In this document: piece by piece, positions 1-7,439 of the stretch
How positions within the stretch are numbered: the stretch's first letter is position 1
Layout of the letters: each line of letters begins with the position of its first letter
Origin: Spirochaetae bacterium HGW-Spirochaetae-3
GTDB taxonomy: Bacteria; Spirochaetota; Spirochaetia; Treponematales; UBA12059
DNA: 64,000 bases
Direction of reading: 5' to 3'
Assembly (NCBI GenBank): GCA_002839315.1
Contig: PGXV01000012.1
Span: 1 to 64,000 of the forward strand
The notes under the pieces: generated by a model
Seen by the model: the letters and a program-made list of their open reading frames with translations, nothing else
What the model was told of the DNA's origin: nothing
The model's database searches: none
Program-made: the position numbers and the translations under genes

Positions 1-12
1 GCGGAGGAGGGT

Positions 13-60
13 GTCATAAGAAAATCGACCTTCGCGCAGCGAAGGCCATTTTCGTATGAC
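13..60. repeat. 48-nt near-perfect inverted repeat
   Basis: The arms GTCATA...CCTTCGC and GCGAAGG...TATGAC pair over about 22 bp with only a few mismatches around a 1-3 nt centre. It lies 70 nt beyond the 3' end of rsmE. It could be a factor-independent terminator serving both strands, although it has no clean T-run, or a dispersed palindromic element. No second copy was noticed in the window. Confidence 0.6.
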
Positions 61-129
61 AGGCCCCTCCGAGATGATTTTCCAGGCCTTTCAGAATTCC
101 CGAACCCGTCCCGGGGCGTCGTGTCGTGC

Positions 130-870
130 CTACACATACCCCAGCTTGCCCAGGGCTAGCGACACGGCTACCACGGCGGCGGTCTCGGTCTTGAGGATGC
201 GGTCGCCGAGGGTGGCGAACGAGAATCCGCCGGCGGCCAGGAGGTCGAGCTCCGCGGGCGTCCAGCCGCGCTCGCTGCCGATGGCGAGAACGAGCGACGC
301 CGCGTCGACGGCGGCGGGCAGGGTAGCGGCGCCGAACGGGACGCTGGCGCGGTACGGGTCGAAGGCCCAGAGCCCGCCGGGCGTCGAATCGCCGTGGCCG
401 ATGGTTTCCAGGGCGCGCGAGAGGGTCCACGCGGTATCCACCACAGGTAAGCGCGGGTTGGCCGCCTGTTCGGCGCCCTCTATCAACGCTGATCGGAATT
501 CGCGGTTCTTGAAGAAATCGCTCTGGAAGTACGACTTGTCGCCGAGCTCCGTGCCCGACAGCACGATGCGGCCGACGCCGAGCGACGCCAGGTCCTTGAG
601 GATGCGGTTGGCCTGTATGGGACGGGGGAAGCCGAGGAGCAGCGTTATCGGCCGTAGCGGCGGCGCTTCGCGCGCCGGCCTGAACGAGAAGGTCATCCTA
701 TCGTTGTCGTACGACTCTATACGGGCCATGCCGAGCATGCCGTCGGGCGTGCCGGCCTCCAGCTCGTCGCCCGGGCCTTTCTTGAGCACCTTGAGTACGT
801 GCCGCACGCGCGCGTCGGCGCGGGGCAACGGGGAGCCTATATCGTGCGGGTCCAGGAACAGCATGTTCAT
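130..870 (-). CDS. rsmE: 16S rRNA m3U1498 methyltransferase RsmE
   Basis: The product is a 246-residue SPOUT-class RNA methyltransferase predicted to N3-methylate U1498 of 16S rRNA using S-adenosylmethionine. The C-terminal knot is well conserved: GSERGW near residues 198-203 and LGDRILKTETA near 221-231 form the SAM pocket. The N-terminal PUA-like part contains HVLKVLKKGPGD, as in the family. Length is normal. The ATG at 870 is the first in frame, and no strong Shine-Dalgarno site was seen before it. About 270 nt of non-coding DNA separates it from fabV, so it is probably transcribed separately. Confidence 0.93.
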   Translation of the reverse strand: MNMLFLDPHDIGSPLPRADARVRHVLKVLKKGPGDELEAGTPDGMLGMARIESYDNDRMTFSFRPAREAPPLRPITLLLGFPRPIQANRILKDLASLGVGRIVLSGTELGDKSYFQSDFFKNREFRSALIEGAEQAANPRLPVVDTAWTLSRALETIGHGDSTPGGLWAFDPYRASVPFGAATLPAAVDAASLVLAIGSERGWTPAELDLLAAGGFSFATLGDRILKTETAAVVAVSLALGKLGYV

Positions 871-1097
871 GGGGGAGAGGATAGACCGAAGATCGGGTTA
901 AAGAAAAGACCGCCGCGTTACTCGAAGGACTGGCGCCGTGATTCGGCGCCGGTGGGCCGCCATCGCGGAGGCGAGCCCGTGCCCGCCGGAGATGTAGCCG
1001 GCAAGCGTGTATCCGTTAGGAATGAGTACTCGATGCCTTTCCTGATACCTCCTTACGGTCCGAAGAGTAACGCGGCGGCCGGCAGGTCCGCATCCGT

Positions 1098-1128
1098 GCC
1101 CCGGGGTAGGCGGTCAGCGCCCCGGGGC
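1098..1128. terminator. GC-rich hairpin downstream of fabV
   Basis: GCCCCGGGG and CCCCGGGGC form a perfect 9-bp stem about 10 nt past the fabV stop. The T-rich stretch lies on the plus-strand side (1131-1140), so as a fabV terminator it lacks the usual tail. It may act through stem stability or mark the end of the mRNA. The rest of 871-1138 shows no gene, only a smaller GGCGCC repeat near 923-942. Confidence 0.4.
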
Positions 1129-1138
1129 TTCTGGCTTT

Positions 1139-2332
1139 TTACCTGAACGGCACGTCGGCGTCGTAGTCGACGCCCGGCATGTCGAATCCGTGGGCCTCGA
1201 GGAAGTCGTGCCTGAACCCCTCCAGGTCGACGGTGTCGGCGAGGTTGGCCTCGGTCGCCGCGTAGAAACGGCGCGTCGTGCCTTCCTGGACGTCGGCGCG
1301 CATCTCGAGCTCGTCGAGGCGTATGCGGCCCTCGGCGTCTACCGGCACGGGGCCGGAGGCGAGCAGGCGGTCGCGGTAGAGCCTCAGCATCTGGTCCTGG
1401 CAGTCCTCGTGGAGGCCCAGCTCCTTCATCGTCTTGAACAGCGCGGCTACGTATAGCGCGACGACGGGAATCACGGCGCTGGCGCGCGTGACGACGGCCT
1501 TGTTGACGGCCACGTACGCGGCTCCGCCCAGCGGGGCGAGCTCCCTGGACAGCGAACCCGCGGTCCGTTCCAGGTCTTCCTTGGCGCGGCCTATCGACCC
1601 GCCGCGGTATATCCTGGCGGTGTGCTCGGGGCCGATGTACGAGTAGGCGACCGTAACGCAGCCGGGGGCCAGGACGCCGGCGCCCGACAGCGCCCTTATC
1701 CACAGCGCCCAGTCCTCGCCGCCCATCACCTTGACGGTGGCGGCGACCTCGTCGTCGGTAGCCGGCTGTATCGTCACCTCGCTCATGCTGCCGTCGACCA
1801 CGTCGAAGGTACGGCCGGTGAACGGCTCGGCCAGCGGCTTCAGTACCGAGCGGTGCATGACGCCCGTCGCCGGATCGGTACGGACGGGGCTCGCGAGCGA
1901 GTAGATCACCTGGTCGAAGCGGAGCCCCTCCGCCTTGGCGAGCGCTATCACCTTGGCCCGCGTCTCGTCGGCGAACGCGTCTGCGTCGAAGGTCGCGGAG
2001 AAGAGTCCCGCCTTCAGGGCGGCCGCGTCGAAGGCGCGGTTGTCGTACCAGCCCGGCGTACCGGACTTCCTGTCGCTCGGCTCGCGCTCCAGCGACACGC
2101 CGACGGTCGCGGCGCCGCACGCGAAGGCCGCCGTTATCCTGGACGCGAGGCCGTAGCCGGTGGAGCAGCCGAGGACGAGGACGGCCTTGGGTAGCGGCTT
2201 GCCAGACGCCTTCGCGGCGGCCGTGATCGTCGTCTTCGCCGCCATGACGCGGGCTATCCAGTCGCCGACCATCGCCTCGCAGCCGGCCGGGTGGGCGTTA
2301 AGGCATATATTGCTTCGTATCATCGGCGTCAT
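1139..2332 (-). CDS. fabV: FabV-type trans-2-enoyl-ACP/CoA reductase (NADH)
   Basis: A 397-residue member of the FabV/TER family, which reduces the enoyl intermediate in the last step of each fatty-acid elongation cycle. The Rossmann glycine motif GCSTGYG is at residues 55-61, and the family's Tyr-x8-Lys active site is Tyr242 and Lys251. The start ATG at 2332 overlaps the fabZ stop by ATGA, and this gives the usual family length; an upstream in-frame start would be inside fabZ. Last gene of fabH-fabF-fabZ-fabV. Spirochaete relatives include the crotonyl-CoA reductase TER; the fab operon context favours an ACP substrate here, by inference. No FabI was seen in the window. Confidence 0.93.
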   Translation of the reverse strand: MTPMIRSNICLNAHPAGCEAMVGDWIARVMAAKTTITAAAKASGKPLPKAVLVLGCSTGYGLASRITAAFACGAATVGVSLEREPSDRKSGTPGWYDNRAFDAAALKAGLFSATFDADAFADETRAKVIALAKAEGLRFDQVIYSLASPVRTDPATGVMHRSVLKPLAEPFTGRTFDVVDGSMSEVTIQPATDDEVAATVKVMGGEDWALWIRALSGAGVLAPGCVTVAYSYIGPEHTARIYRGGSIGRAKEDLERTAGSLSRELAPLGGAAYVAVNKAVVTRASAVIPVVALYVAALFKTMKELGLHEDCQDQMLRLYRDRLLASGPVPVDAEGRIRLDELEMRADVQEGTTRRFYAATEANLADTVDLEGFRHDFLEAHGFDMPGVDYDADVPFR

Positions 2333-2835
2333 CGAGCGGTCTCCTTCGTATCTTCTGTCGGGGCCGAGGCCGCGATGCATAGCCATTCGGCCTCTACCGC
2401 CAACTCGCCGCCCACGGAACCCTTGCCCGCCTGCTTGATAAGCTTGCCCGAGTCCCGTAGCGTCGTTATCTCCATCTCGAAGAGCTCGCCTGGGCGGACC
2501 TGGCGGCGGAACTTGACGTTATTGACGGTAGCGAGGAAGAACGTGTCCGAGGAGCCGCCAGGGCCAGCCGCTCCGCCTTCCTCGCGTGCTGCGGCGCCTC
2601 TCTCTCGAGAGGCGAGCGTCGCCCCGACGCCGCCCGCCTGCGCGAGCGTCTCGACGAGGAGCACGCCGGGCACGACCGGGTAACCGGGGAAGTGGCCGGC
2701 GAAGAACGGCTCCTCGGGTCGGAACAGGTGCTGGGCCCGTATCGATCCGTCGGGCAGGTTCTCCGCCTCGTCGACGAACAGGAACGGCGCCCGGTGGGGT
2801 AGGATCGCCTCTATTTCGCTTCCGGCCGCCTTCAC
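2329..2835 (-). CDS. fabZ: 3-hydroxyacyl-ACP dehydratase FabZ
   Basis: A 168-residue hot-dog-fold dehydratase that converts 3-hydroxyacyl-ACP to trans-2-enoyl-ACP. The catalytic His48 sits in FFAGHFPGYPVVPG and the partner Glu62 in LLVET. It is slightly longer than typical FabZ (about 140-150 residues) because of an Ala/Gly/Glu-rich insert near residues 73-93. It overlaps fabF at its start and fabV at its end by 4 nt each, indicating translational coupling. Confidence 0.93.
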   Translation of the reverse strand: MKAAGSEIEAILPHRAPFLFVDEAENLPDGSIRAQHLFRPEEPFFAGHFPGYPVVPGVLLVETLAQAGGVGATLASRERGAAAREEGGAAGPGGSSDTFFLATVNNVKFRRQVRPGELFEMEITTLRDSGKLIKQAGKGSVGGELAVEAEWLCIAASAPTEDTKETAR

Positions 2836-4070
2836 GGGTACTTCCTCAGGACGACGCAGGCGTTATGGCCGCCGAAGCCCAGGGAGCCGCTCGCGGCCGC
2901 GTCTATGGTGCCTGATACGCCTACCTTGGGCACGTAATCGAGGTCGCATGCCTCGTCGGGCGTTTCGAGGTTGATGGTCGGCGGGAAGAATCCGTCGCGT
3001 ATGGCCAGCGCGCAGACGATGGCCTCGACGGCGCCCGCCGCGGCTATCATATGGCCGGTCATGCTCTTCGTCGACGATACCTTCATCTTCTTCGCGTGAT
3101 CGCCGAAGGCCTTCTTGACCATCTGCGTCTCGATGGGGTCGTTCATCTGCGTGCTGGTGCCGTGCGCGTTGTAGTACGCGACCGCCTCCGGCTGGAGGCC
3201 GGCGTCCTTGAGCGCCAGGCTTATGGCGCGCGCGCCGCCGTCACCGGACGGCTCGGGCGCGGTGATGTGGTACGCGTCGCACGAGGCCCCGTAGCCGGCC
3301 AGTTCGACGAGTATCCCGGCTCCGCGCGCCTTCGCGTGCGCCTCGCTCTCGACGATGACGACGCCGGCGCCCTCGCCTATGACGAAACCGTCGCGGGCGG
3401 CGTCGAAGGGGCGGGAGGCCTTCGTCGGGTCGTCGTTATAGCCGGTCGACAGGGCCTTGAGCATGCAGAACGCCCCTACGGCGAACGCGCTCGTCGCGCC
3501 CTCGGTGCCGCCGGCCACGACGACGTCGGCGCGGCCGGCGCGTATCATGTCCAGGGCCTGGCCCAGCGCGTCCGAGCCCGAGGCGCAGGCGGTGACCGTG
3601 GTCAGGGCCGGGCCCTTGATGCCGAAGTGGATGGCGACGTTGCCGGCGGCCTCGTTGCCTATCATCATCGGGACCGTCAGCGGCAGCATGCGCGACGGGC
3701 CCGACTCCAGGAGCTTGGCATGGCTCTGCTCGAATATCTCTATGCCGCCGATGCCGTTGCCGAGGACCACCGCGGTACGCTCCAGGTCGACGCCGTAGCC
3801 TTCGAGGCCGGCCTGCCTCCAGGCCTGGACCGAGGCCGCCACCGCGAACTGGGTAAAGAGCGCCATCTTGCGCGCGTCCTTGCGGTCCATGTAGAGGCTC
3901 GTGTCGAAGTCCTTTACCTCGGCGGCTATCCTGGAGTCGAATTCCGTAGCGTCGAAGCGCGTTATCGGGCCGACGCCGCTCTTGCCCGCCTTTATGGCGG
4001 CCCAGAACGTATCGATATCGTTGCCTATGGGGCTTACGACGCCCATGCCGGTTATTACTGCCTTCTGCAT
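2832..4070 (-). CDS. fabF: 3-oxoacyl-ACP synthase II (FabF)
   Basis: A 412-residue condensing enzyme that elongates acyl-ACP with malonyl-ACP. The catalytic triad is visible: Cys162 in TACASGSDA, His303 in NAHGTSTQMND and His340 in MTGHMIAAAG, with Lys335 just before it. The ATG at 4070 is preceded by GGAGA at a suitable distance; the longer open frame upstream lies within fabH and has no family similarity. It lies 23 nt after fabH. There is no acpP between fabH and fabF, unlike many fab clusters. Confidence 0.95.
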   Translation of the reverse strand: MQKAVITGMGVVSPIGNDIDTFWAAIKAGKSGVGPITRFDATEFDSRIAAEVKDFDTSLYMDRKDARKMALFTQFAVAASVQAWRQAGLEGYGVDLERTAVVLGNGIGGIEIFEQSHAKLLESGPSRMLPLTVPMMIGNEAAGNVAIHFGIKGPALTTVTACASGSDALGQALDMIRAGRADVVVAGGTEGATSAFAVGAFCMLKALSTGYNDDPTKASRPFDAARDGFVIGEGAGVVIVESEAHAKARGAGILVELAGYGASCDAYHITAPEPSGDGGARAISLALKDAGLQPEAVAYYNAHGTSTQMNDPIETQMVKKAFGDHAKKMKVSSTKSMTGHMIAAAGAVEAIVCALAIRDGFFPPTINLETPDEACDLDYVPKVGVSGTIDAAASGSLGFGGHNACVVLRKYP

Positions 4071-4093
4071 ATCTGTCTCCTTTTCGAGCCCGC

Positions 4094-5080
4094 TTACCAG
4101 CGGATGATGACGCCGCCGTAGGTCAGGCCGGCGCCGAAGCCCATGGCCATCACGAGGTCGCCCTTTTTGAGGAGTCCCTTGCGGGACATCTCGTCGAGGG
4201 CTATCGGTATGGACGCGGCGGAGGTGTTGGCGTATTCCTCTATGTTCATGTAGATGTGATCGTCGGCGATCCCGAAGCGCTTGGCGGCCGCCTGTACGAT
4301 GCGCGCGTTGGCCTGGTGCGGCACGATCCACTTGAAGTCTTCGAGGCCGAACCCGGATTCCGCCAGCAGGGCCTCTATCGTATCGGTGATAGCCTTTACG
4401 GCGAACATGTAGACGGCCTTGCCGTCCATTATGATAGCCGGGCTCTTGCCGCAGTCGCCGACGCGCTCGAAGGTCTTCGTGCGCTCCGGCTGGCTCAGGT
4501 AGAGGCTCTTGTGCCCCGAGCCCTTGGCCCGTAGCCAGGAGTTGAGGAGTCCGCGCCCGTCCGCGTCGTCGGCCTTCTCGAGGACGAACGCGGCGGCTCC
4601 GTCGCCGAACAGCACGCAGGTAGCGCGGTCGTTCCAGTCGGCTATCCGGGACAGGGTCTCGGCGCCGATGACGAGGGCCGTCTTGCGGGAGGGAGAGGCT
4701 AGCATGGAGCCCGCGACGTCGAGGCCGTAGATGAAGCCGGTGCAGCCGGCGTTGACGTCGAGCGCCGCGGCGTTAACCGCGCCTATCTTGTCCTGTATGA
4801 TGCACGCGGTAGAAGGAAATCCGAAGTAGTCCGGCGTCGCGGTGGCGACGACGATAAGGTCGATGTCCGCGGGCGTCTTGCCCGCCTTCGATATGGCCGC
4901 GAGCGCGGCCTCGGCGCCCAGGTCGCTCGTTACCGCGCCGTCCGCCGCGAACCGGCGGGCCCCGATGCCCGTGTGCGAACGTATCCACTCGTCGGTCGTC
5001 TCGACCCTGGACGCGAGATCGGCGTTCGTCACTCGGTTGGACGGGATCGAGGATCCAGTCCCGGTTATCACTATTGCCAT
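4094..5080 (-). CDS. fabH: 3-oxoacyl-ACP synthase III (FabH)
   Basis: A 328-residue initiating ketoacyl synthase that condenses an acyl-CoA primer with malonyl-ACP. Cys113 in DVNAGCTGF, the His in VPHQANARI (about 255) and the Asn in ANTSAASIP (about 285) make the Cys-His-Asn triad. The start at 5080 is set by a GGAG site 6 nt upstream. It is the first gene of the fab operon and is preceded by a promoter with overlaid inverted repeats, so this is the likely point of transcriptional control of chain initiation. Confidence 0.95.
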   Translation of the reverse strand: MAIVITGTGSSIPSNRVTNADLASRVETTDEWIRSHTGIGARRFAADGAVTSDLGAEAALAAISKAGKTPADIDLIVVATATPDYFGFPSTACIIQDKIGAVNAAALDVNAGCTGFIYGLDVAGSMLASPSRKTALVIGAETLSRIADWNDRATCVLFGDGAAAFVLEKADDADGRGLLNSWLRAKGSGHKSLYLSQPERTKTFERVGDCGKSPAIIMDGKAVYMFAVKAITDTIEALLAESGFGLEDFKWIVPHQANARIVQAAAKRFGIADDHIYMNIEEYANTSAASIPIALDEMSRKGLLKKGDLVMAMGFGAGLTYGGVIIRW

Positions 5081-5091
5081 TGTACGCTCCT

Positions 5092-5115
5092 TGACACTAC
5101 ATAGTAATAATGTCA
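5092..5115. promoter_or_regulatory. 24-bp inverted repeat in the fabH leader (candidate operator)
   Basis: The arms TGACACTA and TAATGTCA (7 of 8 complementary) flank 8 nt. The site lies just downstream of the predicted fabH -10 box, covering about +1 to +24, where a repressor would block transcription. A second, smaller palindrome TGTCTTATTAGACA at 5127-5140 occupies the -10/-35 spacer. The shared GACA/TGTC half-sites suggest a single regulator. The repressor gene is not identifiable here. Confidence 0.5.
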
Positions 5116-5122
5116 CGTAGCG

Positions 5123-5151
5123 ATCATGTCTTATTAGACAAATGCTGTCAA
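5123..5151 (-). promoter_or_regulatory. fabH operon promoter
   Basis: On the minus strand, a perfect -35 TTGACA is followed by a 17-bp spacer and -10 CATGAT. The predicted start is about 35 nt before the fabH ATG. This is the best sigma-70-like match in the first 10 kb and fits a four-gene fab transcript. Confidence 0.65.
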
Positions 5152-5171
5152 TATGTCGAAAGCCTATGGCC

Positions 5172-7439
5172 TTACCGGGTCTCCACCTCTATTTCCGTGA
5201 GGGATCCGTCGTCCTGAGACGCGTCGACGATGTGCGCGCCCCTGATCAGGGGGAGCCAGACCTTGGCCGGGAACGCGCCGCTCCAATACGTTACGCCGTC
5301 CATCGATAGGCTCCCGGTCCCGGAGCCGAAGGCCTCGACGAGGAACTCCTGCCCGTCAATCGGCGCGGAGGGATCCAGGTAAAAGACGGCGCCGTCGACG
5401 GGCCGCGCGATGCGCAGGTCAGCCGTTTTAGCGGTACTCGCCGAGGCGTACCGGTATCGGGACAGCCACGTCCTGTATTCCTGCGGGTAGCGTACGGTTA
5501 CGCCCGAGGGCCCGGACCCGTGCCAGTCGCACGGAAGGAGACCCTTTCCAGGCAGGAAATACTCCTCGAGCGCGTGGGGGCACGCGTCGGTCGCCGCCAT
5601 GCCGGACAGGGCGCACACGCGCCTTTTCTCGAGGCCCGACAGCGGAGGGAAGGGCTCATGGGACGAGAACGCCTCCAGGGTGCTCGAAAGCATAGCCGCC
5701 GGATATCCGGAATCCGCGGTGCCGACGACGGTCGAGCCTGAGAAGTTGCCCATCCAGACGCCGCCCAGGAGGTCGCTCGTGAAGCCGACCGCCCAGATAT
5801 TGTTGAACTGGTTGCTCGTACCCGTCTTGATGGCGCCGTCGAATTTCAGCCGCCCGTGCCCGCCCCGGCCGAAGGCCAGGGTACGGTCGGGGTGCCTCGT
5901 CAAAATATCGCGCACCAGCGCGGCTACGCGGGGGTCGACGATAGCCTTCTCGTCGGCGGCGTACGGGGATAGTCCGCCGCCGTCGTTGAGCGCGGCCGGG
6001 ATCCCGTCGTTCATGAACAGCCCGTATGCCCGCACGAGCTCGAAGAGACTTATCTCGGCGTTGCCGAGGGCAAGGCCGAGGCCGAGGGAGCCGCGCTGCT
6101 CGTCTATCGAGCGGAAGCCGTCGGCGACGAGGAAGTTGGCGAACGGCTCGACGCCTATGCGTTCCAGCGTATAGACGGCCGGTATGTTGAGGCTGGAGGC
6201 GAGCGCCTGCCTCAGCCGTACGGGGCCGTTGAACTGATTGTTGAAATTCGCGGGCACGTAGACCTCGGCGCCGCCGAAATCGGTCGGCACGTCGGGAATC
6301 ACCGTAGACGCGTCCCAGCCGCTCTCCAGCGCGAGCGCGTACAGGAACGGCTTCAGCGTGGAACCGGGTTGCCTGCGCATCGTCACGCCGTCCACCTGTC
6401 CCGCGCCTTCCGCGTCGTGGAAGTCGACCGAGCCTACCCACGCGGCTACGCGCATGTCGGAAGGACGCACGAACAGGGCCGCGGCGTTCGTTACGCGCTT
6501 GGCCCTGGCCTCGTCGACGGTGCGGGCCGCCAGGTCCTCCAGCCACGACTGAAGCGCCGGTTCGATCGCCGTGCGGAACGGTTCCTTGCCGTCGATGCCG
6601 TCCAGCGCGCCGGATGATCGCAGGTATGCCAGGTAATGGGGCGCCCTGAACGGCCATACGCCGCCCCTGCTCCCGTCGAGCGCCGATGACAGCGCCTCGT
6701 CGGTCGCCTCGGCCGCCCGGGCGGGATCGTCGCCCATCGCGGCCGCCAGGCGTAGCGTCGCGTCCCTCGCCGCCTCCGGGGATTCCGCCGGGTCGTAGCG
6801 GGCCGGCGCGCGCGGTATGACGCACAATACCATCAGCTGGGCCCGCGTCAGCCTGTCCAGCGACGCGCCGAAATAGACGCGGGCCGCGGCGCCGAAGCCC
6901 TCGACGTTGCGGCCGAAGGGAATGAGGTTCAGGTACAGGTCCAGGATCCCGGACTTGCCTACGCGGCTCTCCAGCTGGAGGGCTTCCCAGGCCTCGGCGA
7001 TCTTGGCGCCCATCGTGCGCGGCCTCGGCGACAGGAGCCGCGCGACCTGCATGCTCAGAGTCGACGCGCCGCTTACCGTCCGTCCGTCGCCCGCGTTCTG
7101 GGCGGCGGCGCGGAGCAGCGCCAGCGCGTCGACTCCCGGGTGCAGGCGGAAGCGCCTGTCCTCGGCGCGCAGCACGAGCCGCTCGAGCTCGGGGGGCGCC
7201 GACGCCGCGGGGACGTAGAGGCGCCTGAGTCCGTCACCGACGGGCAAGGCCTGCAGTTCTCCCCCGTCCGCGTCGAGCACGACGACGGAGAACCGCAGGG
7301 AGTCGAGCGCGGCCTGCCCGGCATACGGCGAGAGGCGCGGCGCGATCCGGAAGCACAGCAGGTACAGGGCGGCGACCGCGCCTATGCGTAGCGCGGCCGC
7401 CCGAAGGCGCGCCCGCCTCCGGTCAGGGCTTGATGACAA
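5172..7439 (-). CDS. pbpC: penicillin-binding protein 1C
   Basis: A 755-residue class A penicillin-binding protein anchored in the inner membrane by a segment at about residues 17-32. The glycosyltransferase 51 domain shows the catalytic Glu93-Asp94 (EDRRFRLHPGVD) and SGASTLSMQVARLL. The transpeptidase has QPGSTLKPF (active Ser near 360), SSLNIP (near 415) and KTGTS (near 538). A C-terminal BiPBP_C-type beta domain (about 675-750) identifies PBP1C. The start is a TTG overlapping the end of the macroglobulin gene by 17 nt, with a GAGGG about 9 nt upstream; no ATG fits better. The pairing with an alpha-2-macroglobulin gene matches E. coli yfhM-pbpC. Confidence 0.92.
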   Translation of the reverse strand: MSSSPDRRRARLRAAALRIGAVAALYLLCFRIAPRLSPYAGQAALDSLRFSVVVLDADGGELQALPVGDGLRRLYVPAASAPPELERLVLRAEDRRFRLHPGVDALALLRAAAQNAGDGRTVSGASTLSMQVARLLSPRPRTMGAKIAEAWEALQLESRVGKSGILDLYLNLIPFGRNVEGFGAAARVYFGASLDRLTRAQLMVLCVIPRAPARYDPAESPEAARDATLRLAAAMGDDPARAAEATDEALSSALDGSRGGVWPFRAPHYLAYLRSSGALDGIDGKEPFRTAIEPALQSWLEDLAARTVDEARAKRVTNAAALFVRPSDMRVAAWVGSVDFHDAEGAGQVDGVTMRRQPGSTLKPFLYALALESGWDASTVIPDVPTDFGGAEVYVPANFNNQFNGPVRLRQALASSLNIPAVYTLERIGVEPFANFLVADGFRSIDEQRGSLGLGLALGNAEISLFELVRAYGLFMNDGIPAALNDGGGLSPYAADEKAIVDPRVAALVRDILTRHPDRTLAFGRGGHGRLKFDGAIKTGTSNQFNNIWAVGFTSDLLGGVWMGNFSGSTVVGTADSGYPAAMLSSTLEAFSSHEPFPPLSGLEKRRVCALSGMAATDACPHALEEYFLPGKGLLPCDWHGSGPSGVTVRYPQEYRTWLSRYRYASASTAKTADLRIARPVDGAVFYLDPSAPIDGQEFLVEAFGSGTGSLSMDGVTYWSGAFPAKVWLPLIRGAHIVDASQDDGSLTEIEVETR

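Noticed and set aside
56-901. Plus-strand open frame over rsmE
   Set aside because: Antisense of an unmistakable RsmE; rich in Ser/Arg as expected for a shadow frame.
799-1146. Possible small gene in the rsmE-fabV gap
   Set aside because: No ribosome site, no promoter and no protein-like composition; overlaps both flanking genes.
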